NCBI RefSeq assembly: GCF_020073745.1
Contig: NZ_JAIRAU010000005.1
Span: 186,001-250,000 of the forward strand
Reading direction: 5' to 3'
From: Nannocystis pusilla
Lineage (GTDB): Bacteria > Myxococcota_A > Polyangia > Nannocystales > Nannocystaceae
Length of the DNA stretch: 64,000 nucleotides
Part shown: one piece after another, positions 9,505-19,600 of the stretch
Position numbering within the stretch: position 1 is the stretch's first letter
How the letters are laid out: each line of letters begins with the position of its first letter
The notes under the pieces: generated by a model
What the model was told of the DNA's origin: nothing
What the model saw: only the letters and a program-made list of their open reading frames with translations
The model's database searches: none
Program-made: the position numbers and the translations under genes

Positions 9505-10401
9505 TCAGCGCATTGAGCTGCGATAGGACGAAGTGGCCGCCAGCGCTGCGCGCTTCGAGTTGTGTCGGGCGCCCAGCACGACGCCTGCGACTGCCGCCGC
9601 CAAGCCGAGCAGCATCGCCAGAGTCAAGCCGAGCAGCCCCTTACCGACGGCGTCGGCAGCCTCGAGCGCCTTCTGGCCTGCGGCTTCGACCCATTCATCG
9701 TAACGCTGCTGGATCGACCCCGCAATGTCGGCCGCCTCGGCGGGCGACAGCGCAGTACTCCGCGCCAGCGCGTCGACGACGATCTGGCGATCCATCCGCC
9801 CCGCTTGGATCGATGACCGCAGGGCCTCTCGCGTGGCCGTCATCAGTTGTTCGCTCGTGATCGGCGGCATGCCGTCGGCTTTCAGGCGCTGATTCACCGG
9901 AGCCAGCAGTTCGTCGGGCGCCAGCCCGAGGACCTCCGGGGTGATCTCGTTCGCCGCCCCGACCGCCCCCATCGCGCCGCTCGCAGTCGCCGATGCCACG
10001 GTCGCACCCGCTACGAACGCACCGCCGACGATCGAGCTCAGCATCGTCCACAGGAGACTGATCGACGCGACGGTCGTCAGCGTCCAAATGATGGCACCAT
10101 GGATGGCGCCGGTCATGCGGTCCAGCGGCCCGGAGAGCCGGCCCGTCGCCAAGCCGCCGACCAACAGGGCGATGATCGGAGCGATCAACGTCCAGATGCC
10201 GGCCCCGATCCCGACTCCCCGTAGGGTGCCCATATCCTCGGGGTTGATGGCGATGAGTCCGACGGACATCCCCAGCACGTGAAGAAGGAGCCACATACCC
10301 GCCGCCACGAACGTACCGGCAAATATGGCCCCCCAGCGCATTACAGGCGCCACAGGCGCCGGATGCGGCCCCACGGTCGAGATTGCATCGTCGTGGCTCA
10401 T
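9505..10401 (-). CDS. Multi-pass membrane protein of unknown function
   Basis: 298 residues. Predicted membrane helices are: WGAIFAGTFVAAGMWLLLHV (about 23-42), IWTLIAPIIALLVGG (about 70-88), an Ala/Gly/Ser-rich helix from IIWTLTTVASISLLW, and a C-terminal one from GLLGLTLAMLLGLAAAVAG. Between the third and last helix is a soluble helical section of about 110 residues (EVLGLAPDELLAPVNQ...). The N-terminal MRWGAIFAGTF pattern occurs in proteins often labelled PhnA-like, a name without functional meaning. The gene is on the minus strand, downstream of a gene relic and a permease gene. Function unknown. Confidence 0.7.
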   Translation of the reverse strand: MSHDDAISTVGPHPAPVAPVMRWGAIFAGTFVAAGMWLLLHVLGMSVGLIAINPEDMGTLRGVGIGAGIWTLIAPIIALLVGGLATGRLSGPLDRMTGAIHGAIIWTLTTVASISLLWTMLSSIVGGAFVAGATVASATASGAMGAVGAANEITPEVLGLAPDELLAPVNQRLKADGMPPITSEQLMTATREALRSSIQAGRMDRQIVVDALARSTALSPAEAADIAGSIQQRYDEWVEAAGQKALEAADAVGKGLLGLTLAMLLGLAAAVAGVVLGARHNSKRAALAATSSYRSSMR

Positions 10402-10589
10402 ACGCGAGTCACTAACACGTGAGCACGTAGATGCAAGAACGATGGCAGCAGCGCCGACAGCGCGATTGACTGTGCCAGAGGCTCACCCGACTCATGCGGG
10501 CGACTCTCGCCCCGCTCGCCCGCCTGGGAGCGTTGCGATCGCCCGGCGTGCGGGCACGCCGACACGTTCTGCCGGCCGCGCTGCGGACT

Positions 10590-10735
10590 TCCGGTGTGTC
10601 ACGCCATCGATGAATCGCCGCGTGAGCAGATGGTTCTCCGGCGCAGCGCGCCGATCATGGCAGCGGCGGCGATGCCTTCGATGCTCTTTGTGACGGCAGG
10701 CGAGATGTCCTCGCCGAACGCCCGCCCGACCTGGA
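10590..10735 (-). pseudogene. Relic of a homologue of the 5661-6563 gene, frameshifted
   Basis: On the minus strand, VGRAFGEDISPAVTKSIEG and then AAAAMIGAL match VGRALGEDLSPAVMKSAER and SAAVAGAL in the gene at 5661. After this the frame is lost by one missing base. The next frame continues with PENHLLTRRFIDGVTH, matching PENQRLTRRFIDDLTR of the intact gene. Nucleotide identity across the break is also high. Only about 48 codons survive. The relic lies just after the stop of the permease gene and points the opposite way to the intact copy. Confidence 0.8.
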
Positions 10736-10791
10736 TGTCTGCTCCTGCGGCAGGCGGCGCAGGCGCTCTTTGGTCAGCGGCTCCGGGGCCA

Positions 10792-11886
10792 TCAAGGATG
10801 GTCGGCCGGACGGCTGAACTCGGCGGATGAAGCCGGGGCATCTCCGGGGTGACGAAAGGCTTCAAAGAGCGAGAGGGCGATTGCCAGCACCACCGGCCCG
10901 AGCACGAGGCCGATGAGCCCGAAGAGCTGCAAGCCGCCCAGCACCGCGAAGAAAATGAAGAGTTCGTGCAGCTTGGCCCGCTTGCCGACGAGCCGAGGTC
11001 GCAAGAAGTTGTCGACCAGGCTGATGACGAAAATGCCCCAAAGGGCGAGCAGGACGGCCTTGATCCAGGCGCCGGACACGGCGAGGTAGATCGCCGCCGG
11101 GATCCAGACCACGAACGCGCCGGCTATCGGGATGAGCGACAAGAAGATCATGGCCACGCCCCAGATGATGGCCGAGGGCACGCCCAGCACAGCGAAAGCC
11201 ACGCCGCCGAGGACGCCCTGAAGGGTCGCTATGACGAGCACGCCGTTGACGCTAGCTCCGACGACTTCGCCGATCCGCCTCAGGATCGCGCGACTCTGGC
11301 GGTCGTGCAGCGGGATCGCGCTCGCCAATGCGTCGCGCACCATCCTCCCGTCGCGAAACAGATAGAACATGACGAACACGACGAACAAGGCCCGAACGAA
11401 CAGGCCGAGCACGTTGCCGAGGACGCCGAGCGTCCTGTTGGCGAGCTCCAAGCCGAGATTTCGCAGCTGTTCGCTGATCTGCTGACGGATCTGCTCGAGG
11501 TCGACGTGCCGTCCCAACCACCGCATTGCAGGCCCGGTGAGCTCGGACTCGGGGTCGAGGAGCTGGCCGAACACCGTCTGCAACATCCCGACCGCGGGCA
11601 TGATCTCGCGGACGATCGCCCAGATCACGAGACTTATCGGCACGCCGATCGCCACGACCACGAACAGGGTCATCAACGCCGCGCTCAGGTTGGGCCGCTT
11701 CGTGCGCGCGAGGATTCGCCGGTGCACAGGATCGAAGGTGAGGATCAAGACGCCGGCCCACAGGAGCACGTCGACGAAGGGCTTGAGCATCAACCAACAG
11801 AGATAGAGCGCGCCCACCACCGTCGCCAGCAAGATAAGCCAGCGAGCCTGCTCGCGGCGGTCCAGGTTCGTTTCTGCTTCATTCAT
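10792..11886 (-). CDS. AI-2E family transporter (PerM-like permease)
   Basis: 364 residues. Two N-terminal helices (ARWLILLATVVGALYLCWLML and FVDVLLWAGVLILTF) are followed by a third, LSAALMTLFVVVAIGVPISL. An amphipathic soluble section of about 100 residues then leads to several C-terminal helices, including GVLVIATLQGVLGGVAFAVL, a typical part of this family. Family members are inner-membrane exporters or ion antiporters; the autoinducer-2 name comes from one member and should not be read as the substrate. The ATG at 11886 is chosen over an earlier ATG at 11913 because the added residues are only Arg/Pro. Length and topology are normal. Confidence 0.88.
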   Translation of the reverse strand: MNEAETNLDRREQARWLILLATVVGALYLCWLMLKPFVDVLLWAGVLILTFDPVHRRILARTKRPNLSAALMTLFVVVAIGVPISLVIWAIVREIMPAVGMLQTVFGQLLDPESELTGPAMRWLGRHVDLEQIRQQISEQLRNLGLELANRTLGVLGNVLGLFVRALFVVFVMFYLFRDGRMVRDALASAIPLHDRQSRAILRRIGEVVGASVNGVLVIATLQGVLGGVAFAVLGVPSAIIWGVAMIFLSLIPIAGAFVVWIPAAIYLAVSGAWIKAVLLALWGIFVISLVDNFLRPRLVGKRAKLHELFIFFAVLGGLQLFGLIGLVLGPVVLAIALSLFEAFRHPGDAPASSAEFSRPADHP

Positions 11887-12319
11887 CGGCACCCGTCGCC
11901 TCCTCGGCCTCAAGGGCTCGGATCGGTCGCGGCGGCTGTCGCAGGCCGTGACGGCCGCTCAGCGACCTCGACGCCCGAAGCTGGCGGCGCTGCCGGAGCG
12001 GAAGTGGTGAGCGCGAGCGTGGTTGTGATGAGCGCGGCATGATTCTCCACCTCAAGCCCGTTTGGCGGCGCAAGCTCAATCTGGCAAGATCGGTTGGCGA
12101 AGCTGGCGCGCCGGGGCTCGGGGGCCCTGGGTACGCTGTGCTGCACGGATCGCCCGAGCTCGCTGGCGAGGCGCCGCGGCGACCGCCGGCGCTCCCGCCG
12201 CTGGCGCACGACCTCTCACCGGTCCGGCACGTTTCGCTCCGCCGGGACTGATCTTTTTCGGCGAGTCCGCCTCCCATAACTCGATGACCTCCGCACCCGC
12301 GGTCGCGTGAAGCGTCGGC
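11887..12319. other. Gene-free stretch
   Basis: No gene supported. Short open frames on both strands are Arg/Pro/Ala-rich and show no domain. It should contain the promoter of the permease gene and the 3' end of the SulP-carbonic anhydrase gene transcript. Confidence 0.45.
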
Positions 12320-14568
12320 TCAGCACCGATGGGCAGACGCAGACGAGCGAATAGGCGAGACGAGCGGCACGAACTGCTCCGCGACGTCGTCCCACGCGGA
12401 CAGCGCGCCCGCCCCGATGTCGTAGTACCAGCCGTGCAGCCGCAGCTGCCCGGCGACGAGTCGCTCGCGCACGATAGGGTACGTCCGGAGATGCTCGAGC
12501 TGGAGCACGACGTTGGCCATCGCGGCATCGCCCGGCGTCGCGTCGTCGGGCAGCCGGGCGAGCAGTGCCGCGGCCGGGCGGAGCCATTCCGCGACCGACG
12601 GCATACCCACCGCAGGATCCCGCGCGAGCAGTGCCGTCATCGCGCCGCACCCCGAGTGCCCGCACACGACGATCTCGGTGATGTGAAGGCGCGTCAGCGC
12701 GTACTCCACGGCGGCGCCCTCGGCGGGCATCGCGGCGCCGCCGGACGGCGGCACGATGTTGCCGAGGTTGCGGACTTGGAGCAGTTCGCCCGGGTCCGTC
12801 GAGGTGAGCAGCGTCGGGACGACCCGGCTGTCGGCGCAACTGACGAACAGGGTGTGTGGGTCCTGCGCCTTTGCGAGCCGCTCGACGAGCAGGCGGCGCC
12901 GGCCGGCGCTCTGCTGGAAGCGGCGCACGCCGGCGATCAGCCGCTCGATCGGTCGAGTCACCCGGCCCGGGTTGAGCAGCCGCAACACGTCGATCTCGGT
13001 GGCGGCGATGCGTGCGGCGACGCGACCGCTCGGGTCGGCCGCGACGAGCTGCGCGACGTGCGGCTCCGCCACGCCCACGAGCGCGATCGGCGTCCCGCGC
13101 GCCTCGATGTCCGCAAACAACCGCGCGAGCAGCTCCGCGCCCGCTACGTCCAGCGCCGTCACCTGGCGCAGCTCGAAGATCATGGCCTCGCCGGCGGGAA
13201 GCAGCTCGATCTTGGCCCGGAGCGCCTTGACGTACAAGGACGACATGCGCGTGAGCGATCCGCGGAGTATCACGCGAGTCGTATCGGGGTGATCGGCGGG
13301 TTCGAGCTCCGCCTTGACCTGACTGATTCGGAACGCCGCGATCGCGAGCGCCGCCACGAGGCCCGTCTGGACGCCGAACAGCAGGCCGCCGAGCACGATC
13401 GCCGCGAAGGCGATGGCATAGATCGCGGCTTCGGTCCGTGATGTCCGCAGCAGTCCGACGAACTCGCGCGGGTTCAGCATCCGCAGCGCGACGGCGAGGA
13501 GCACCCCCGCGAGCGCGGCGAGAGGGATCCTGCCGATCGCCGGCGCGAGCGCAAGGACCGTCGCGAGCAGGGCGACGGAATGCACGACGGACGCCCGACG
13601 AGTCCTGGCTCCGGCCTGGACGTTGAGCTCTGTGCGATGATTCCGCTGATCGGGAGTCCGCCGAGGAACGCGGCGGCGAGGTTGCCGAGTCCCTGGCCGA
13701 TGAGCTCCTGGTCGGGGTCGTGATGTGTGCCGGGGACCAGCTTGTCGGCCGCTGCTGACGAGAAGAGCGTCTCGATCGACGCCAGGGCGTAGATCACCAG
13801 CGACGCGGTGAGCAGCGACAACAGGCCCTCGACCGGGAACGCGGGCGATTGTGGCGCGAGGAGCGACGGAGGGAGCGCGTCGATCGTCGGCGCATCGAGG
13901 CGCATGCTCGTGGCGAGCAGCGTCGGGATCACGACGGCGACGAGCGCTGCGGGCACCCGCGGCAGCCACCAGGGCAGGAGGACGCTGAGCGCCGCGGCCG
14001 TCGTGCTCAGCACGATTGCCGACACCTCCGTGTCGCCGACGTGCCGGCCGATGTGGCGCACGACGTCGACGACATGCGAATCGTCGGGCGGTGGCAGGCC
14101 GAGCGCCCGCGGCAATTGCCCGATCAAAATGATCGCGCCAACGCTCGCGGTGAATCCCGCGACGACGGGAATGGGTACGAACCAGACGAGGTGTCCGAGT
14201 CGGAACACCCCGGTGACGAGTTGCAGGACGCCGCAGGCGAACACGGCGGCCATCACTCCGCCGACCCCGTGCGTCTCGGCGATCGCGGCGGTCAGCACGG
14301 CCGTCACCACGGCCGGACCGCTGACGGAGAGGCGCGTGCCGCCGAACAGGGCACAGATGACGCCTGCGACGATCGCGGTGACGAGCCCGGCGTGGGGCGT
14401 GACGCCGGATGCGAGCGCGATTGCGAGGGACAGTGGCGCCGCAGCGCATGCGACGGTCACGCCGGCGACCAGGTCGGCGCGGAGGTGCTCCCGCGAAAAC
14501 AACGGCGGCCACTCGTGCCGCAGCAGGCTGCGCAGCCCCAGGTCCCAGCGGGGACGCAGCCATTTCAT
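12320..14568 (-). pseudogene. SulP anion transporter-STAS-beta carbonic anhydrase fusion, frameshifted
   Basis: The two parts together encode about 749 residues. The first frame (from ATG 14568) gives a SulP/SLC26 membrane domain, from ADLVAGVTVACAAAPLSLAI to GGLPISGIIAQSS. At about 13627-13632 one base is missing. The next frame resumes exactly as expected with NVQAGARTRRASVVHSVALL, finishing the membrane domain. Then come a STAS domain (VILRGSLTRMSSLYVKALRA...) and a beta-class carbonic anhydrase with Zn-site motifs CADSRV (about 575) and HSGCGAM (about 637). Fusions of this type are known as candidate bicarbonate or sulfate transporters coupled to CO2 hydration (Felce and Saier). Both halves are otherwise intact, so this is a recent mutation or a sequencing error rather than old decay. 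Confidence 0.85.
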
Positions 14569-14710
14569 CGCGGGCTCCTCCGGGTGCCGTGACGGCGGAG
14601 TGCCTCGTGCAGGCAGCGGCTTCGCGGGGCTTCGGCTCGACGCGTCCTGTGCCGGGCCGAGCTCGTCGCTCGCGCATGGCGGTCGCTCGGCTTCCGTTCG
14701 CCCGCGGGAA

Positions 14711-15613
14711 TCATGCTTCGGGGCATTCGTCGTCCGCGAGCAGCGTCATCAAATCGGCTTCGATCGTGCCGCAGATCGCTCGCAGGGGCAAGTGGCTCGC
14801 GCGTCCGGTGTCGAAGGGGTTCTCGAGCTCGTGTCCGATCTGGTCGATGGCGAACAGGAGATACGCGACCAGCATCGTGAGCAGCGGCCTCATCCAAAGT
14901 TGGGAGATCTCGAGCGCGAGCGGCAAGGCGAGCAAATAGAGGAGGATGAACCTGCGGAGCTTGATGCTGTGAACGCGCGGGAGCGCGGTCCGCAGGATCC
15001 GCTCGCAGCTGCCGACGTGGTCGATGAGCGCCGCACGCTCGCGGTCGATCGCAAGCATGGCGAAGCCGTCGAGGCCGCCCTGCTCTCGAGCCTGGCGCAG
15101 CTGCCGGGCGAGCCGGCCGGCGACGCGGATCGGCTTGTGTTCGGCGGCGAGCAGCTCGCGGACGGCCCGGGGATCGCCCAATAGCCGCTCGAGCGCCTCT
15201 ACGTCGCGCTCGCCCGTGAGGTTCTGACGGGCAGCGTGACAGAAGGACGCGGTCCACCGGATGAACTGATGGCGCCAGACGCGATCCTTGGGTCCGTATG
15301 CCAACGCGCCGATCGCGAGGTTGCGCGACTGGTTGACGATCCCGCCCCACAGCTTCCGCGCCTCCCACCAGCGGTCGTATCCGGTGCCGGTACGCAGCGT
15401 GAGGAGCAGCGCGAGAAATCCGCCGGTGTAGCCGAGATGAATCGGGTCGGCTCCCGCCCAGTGGTACCGTCGGTGGACGAGCGCGACGAGGAACGCGTAC
15501 GCGCCGAACAGCGCGATCCTCGGCAAGATCTTCACCGTGATCGCTCCCCGCCAGGCGAGCGCGTCCTGCCAGAACGCGAGACTCTTTGTCGGATTGGGCT
15601 GGGCCTTCTGCAC
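14711..15613 (-). CDS. Bestrophin-like anion channel family protein
   Basis: 300 residues, normal for bacterial bestrophins. Family signatures: LLLTLRTGTGYDRWWEARK, WGGIVNQSRNLAIGAL, and near the C-terminus the membrane segment MLVAYLLFAIDQIGHELENP with the ENPF motif and DTGRASHLPL. Bacterial members are pentameric inner-membrane channels for anions or cations. The GTG at 15613 is preferred because a GGGGGAG ribosome binding site sits about 10 bases upstream. The longer frame upstream lacks family similarity. It is 142 bases downstream-to-upstream from the SulP-carbonic anhydrase gene on the same strand. Bestrophins have been tied to bicarbonate supply in algae, so a joint role in inorganic carbon or anion handling is possible but unproven. 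Confidence 0.88.
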   Translation of the reverse strand: MQKAQPNPTKSLAFWQDALAWRGAITVKILPRIALFGAYAFLVALVHRRYHWAGADPIHLGYTGGFLALLLTLRTGTGYDRWWEARKLWGGIVNQSRNLAIGALAYGPKDRVWRHQFIRWTASFCHAARQNLTGERDVEALERLLGDPRAVRELLAAEHKPIRVAGRLARQLRQAREQGGLDGFAMLAIDRERAALIDHVGSCERILRTALPRVHSIKLRRFILLYLLALPLALEISQLWMRPLLTMLVAYLLFAIDQIGHELENPFDTGRASHLPLRAICGTIEADLMTLLADDECPEA

Positions 15614-16058
15614 GAGGAGTAACTCCCCCGGCGAGCGCGGGGAACGGTCGACGACCGCGTCTGCGACTCCAAGTGTGACCAAGCAATCCGATGCGTCCAG
15701 CGCCGAGGCACGGAGCGATGCATCCGTTCGTCGCTCCGCCCCGACGTGCAGCACGAGCGAGCAGCGGTCCCGCATCCGCCGCTCGGGCCTTCTCCAGACC
15801 TGGACGCAGAGCCCGCCGAGGCCCGCGCGAGCACCTCATGATCCGGGGATCTGCGGCGTGCATGGGAGCCTATCGGCGCAGCAAACGCCGTGGAGCTGGC
15901 CGCGCAGCCTGACGGCACGACCGTGTCGCCGTGCCGCGCGGACCCTCGCGCCCATGCAGGGATCGGCCTGCTCTTGCTCTTCGGCGCGTTCGTCGGCTCC
16001 CACGAACTCACCGTGCCGCTGGGCCCGTTCGTGGCTGGGTTCGGCCGCCCCACGACGC
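15614..16058. other. Gene-poor stretch with a possible membrane-protein relic
   Basis: No intact gene. One plus-strand frame around 15956-16050 encodes a hydrophobic piece, GIGLLLLFGAFVGSHELTV, then PLGPFVAGFG. It could be what is left of a cation transporter, but it is too short to assign. Confidence 0.4.
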
Positions 16059-16417
16059 ACGGTCCACGGCCGCGGGTTGGCCCGCCTCGACGGGGGCGGC
16101 TGGCAGCGCATCGTCGCCGAGGCCGGCGTGTTCGCCCGGGTCTCACCGCAGCACAAGCTGCGCATCGTCGAGGCCCTGCAGGCCCGCGGCGAGGTCGTGG
16201 CGGTGGCCGCCGTCGTCACCTGCGTGGCTCTGCAACTCGCCGCGGTCTACTGGCGGCCGCTGCAAGTCGTCTTGCACACCGTCCCGCTCCGGGGCGTCGA
16301 CTGGGCGCTGGTGCTCGGCTGGCCCCGGTGGCGACGGTGGAACTCGTCAAGCTGACCGCGCGAGGAGCCGCTCGTCGAGCGCAGGTCGGCGAACGTGACG
16401 ACGCGGAAAGGTCCTGA
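16059..16417 (+). pseudogene. Remnant of a cation-transporting P-type ATPase, internally deleted
   Basis: The first part reads TVHGRGLARLDGGGWQRIVA then EAGVFARVSPQHKLRIVEAL and QARGEVVA. This is the P-domain stretch preceding TGDGVND in P2-type ATPases. The GDGVNDAPAL segment and several membrane helices are missing. The frame jumps straight to the last helices, VTCVALQLAAVYWRPLQVV and HTVPLRGVDWALVLG. A second break near 16320 shifts the frame, and the tail continues as LAPVATVELVKLTARG. So the gene has lost its N-terminus and its core and carries at least one frameshift. It cannot be functional. Confidence 0.8.
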
Positions 16418-16491
16418 GCGACCGGAACAGTCTGCGGCGTGCAAGTGACGCCATGTCTTCGTCGACTCGAGCACAGCTTTTTTCGCCTGGG

Positions 16492-16577
16492 GCGTGCGAG
16501 CCCCGCCTACGGACGCGGGGTCGACCATCCTTCGCGTCTTTGTTGCGGTTGCGCCCCTGTCGACGGGGCTCGCACGC
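16492..16577. repeat. 14-bp inverted repeat upstream of the hybrid kinase gene
   Basis: GCGTGCGAGCCCCG at 16492-16505 is repeated exactly in inverse form at 16564-16577, with 58 bases between. It lies about 115 bases before the start of the CheB-CheR hybrid gene. It could be a paired operator or part of an RNA structure; the spacing is long for a simple terminator. Confidence 0.6.
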
Positions 16578-16692
16578 GAAAGCGGCCTGAGCCCTGCGTC
16601 CGCGCTTTCGATTGCGTCGGGGGACATCCGCGTGCTATGCGATCGGGTTGCTCTGCTGCACGCAGACGACTGACCCCCTCGAGGAAGTGCAC

Positions 16693-19600
16693 GTGCCGAC
16701 CTCTATTCGCCTCGGCAGTTCGGAGGAACGCTCGGCTCTCGTCCCCGTCGTCGGTATCGGCGCCTCCGCCGGCGGCCTCGAGGCCCTTGAGCAACTGTTC
16801 GCCCACGTGCCGCCCGAGCCAGGCGTGGCCTTCGTCGTCGTCTCGCACCTCGCCCCGCACCTCCCGAGCCTCATGCCCGAACTGCTCGCCAAGCAGACGG
16901 CGCTGCCGGTGAGCGCGGCAGAGGACGGAGCGCCCGTCGAGCCCGACCACGTGTACGTCATCCCTCCGAACGCGGCCCTCACCCTCGAGCGCGGCGCGCT
17001 TCGACTCGAAGCGCGAGACGACCGCACCAACCTCATCGACACGTTTCTCCGCTCTCTGGCCGAGGAGCGAGGAGAGCGAGCGATCGGCGTCATCCTCTCC
17101 GGGACCGGCAGCGACGGCAGCCTCGGCCTCAGGGCGATCAAGGAGCACGGCGGGGTGGCGATGGCACAGGACCTCGCTTCCGCGAAGTACGACACGATGC
17201 CCCGCACCGCGATCGACGCCGGCCAGGTCGACTGGATCCTCCCGGTCGAGGCGATGCCCGCCAAGGTGATGGAGTACGTCGCACGCATTCAGAACACCAG
17301 CGCACGCCCGGCCGACGGCGCGCACGACCCGACCAGGGCCGGCGAGCACGACATGCTGATGAATCAGCTGTGCGCGCTCATCCACCGCAGAACCGGGCGC
17401 GACTTCAGCCGCTACAAGCGTTCGACGATGGAACGACGGGTGCAGCGGCGAATCCACGTGCTCCAGCAGCGCTCGCTGGAAGATTACGTCGACCTGTTGA
17501 AGAACACGCCCGCGGAGGTCGATCGGCTGTTTCAGGACCTGCTGATCAGCGTGACCCAATTCTTCCGCGATCCCGAGCTGTTCGAGGCGCTGGCTCGGGA
17601 CGTTTTGCCGCGGATCCTCGCGGACAGGCCGACCGACGACCCCGTGCGGGTGTGGGTCCCCGGTTGCGCCACCGGCGAGGAAGCCTACTCGATCGCGATG
17701 CTCCTGGCGGAGGCGCCGAAGACGGCGGCCCTCGGCGCCAAGATCTTCGCCACCGACATCGACGACGAAGCGCTGGAGATGGCGCGAGCCGGGCGATACC
17801 CGGAGACGATCGCGGACCGAGTCTCCCCGGAGCGGCTCGAACGATTCTTCGCTCCCCGACCGAACGGGGGCTGGCAGGTCCGCAAGGAGATCCGGGACAT
17901 GTGCGTCTTCTCGACGCACAGCATCATCAGCGATCCACCGTTTTCACGGCTCGACCTGATCTCGTGCCGGAACGTGCTGATCTACCTCGAGAGCGATCTG
18001 CAGCGGACCGTCATTCCGTTGTTCCACTACGGTCTCCGTCCGGGCGGCTTCCTTTTGCTCGGACCGTCCGAGAACGTCACGGCCCACCCCGAACTGTTCA
18101 CTGTCGTCGATGCGAAGCAACGGATCTTCCAGCGGAAGGAGGCGAAGGTCTCCGTCAGGTTTCCGGTCGGGGGGCTCGGCCTGTCCGGTCGTCGGATCGC
18201 CGAGGCGCCGCAGGGCTATGAGCCGGCGGCCCGGGATCAGAGCCTCACCCGGACGCTCGAGCGCCTGATCCTCGCCGTCTATGCGCCCCCCGCCGTCATC
18301 GCCCGCGGTGACGGCCGGATTGTGTTCGTCTCGGGGCAGACGCGAAAGTTCCTCGAGCTCGCGCCGGGCGCGGCGGGGATCAACGTGCTCGAGATGGCCA
18401 GCAAGGAGCTCCGGCCGCACTTGCACGTGCTGCTGCGCGAGGCCAACAGCAAGCGCCAGGAGCGGATCCAGCGCGGTGTCTCGCTCCCCGTCGACGGCCG
18501 CATTCAGCCGGTCGACATCGTCGTCCGGCCGCTCCTCGAGCTCGGCGCGGACTCCGATCTGTACGCCGTGATCTTTTACGAGGCAGGCGCCTCCCTGAGC
18601 TCCGAACAGGCGGAGGCCGATGGCCGCACCCCCGCGATCGGCGACGCGCACGCCGTGGCGCTGGAGACCGAGCTGCGCAGCACCCGGGAGAACCTGCAGA
18701 CGGCGGTCGAGGAGCTCGAGGTCGCGAACGAGGAGCTGAAGTCGACCAACGAGGAGCTGCAATCGTCCAACGAGGAGCTCCAGTCGGCCAACGAAGAGCT
18801 CCAGACCTCGAAGGAGGAGCTGCAATCGATCAACGAGGAGCTCCATACCGTCAACGCCGAGCTGAGCCGCAAGCTCCAGGAGCTCGACAAGGCCAACAGC
18901 GACCTGCAAAACCTGTTCACCAGCAGCCGGATCGCCACCGTGTTCCTGGCCGGCGACCTCACCATCAAGCGCTTCTCGCCCGAGGCGAGCCAACTGTTTC
19001 GGCTGATCGACAGCGACGTCGGGCGAGAGATCACCGACATCGTCCCGAAGTTCGCCGGCGCGGACCTCGTCGCGGACGCCGAGCGGGTGCTGCAGACCCA
19101 GTCCCCGTTGCAACGCGAGGTCCACCTGCTGGACGCGGATGTCTGGTACCTGCAGCGGATCCAGCCCTACCGCACGACCGACGACGTGGTCATCGGGGTG
19201 GTCATCACATTCGTCGACATCACCGATCTGAAGTCCGCCAGGGACTCGGCGCGCCGGCTCGCGGCGATTGTGGAGTCGTCCCACGACGCCATCCTGGCGC
19301 TCGATGACCGCGCGGCGATCGTGACCTGGAACCACGGCGCCGAGCTGATGTTCGGTCACACTGCGAAGGAAGCCGTCGGGCGAACGATCGACTTCCTCGC
19401 CGCTCCCGACGAATCGTCGCCGTTCGCCTCGGCCTTTGGCGCGGCCCTCCGCGGTGAGCGCAGTCCGCCGATCGAGGCGTTCTTGCAGCGAAAAGACGGC
19501 TCGCCGGTGCGGGTGCTGGCGAGTCTGTCGCCCATCACTGACACCCAGGGCAGCCGGGCCGCGGTCTCGTGGATCGCGCGCGACATCACCGAGCATGCGC

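Noticed and set aside
15956..16050. Hydrophobic fragment GIGLLLLFGAFVGSHE as part of an antiporter gene
   Set aside because: Too short for assignment and not in frame with the P-ATPase remnant behind it.
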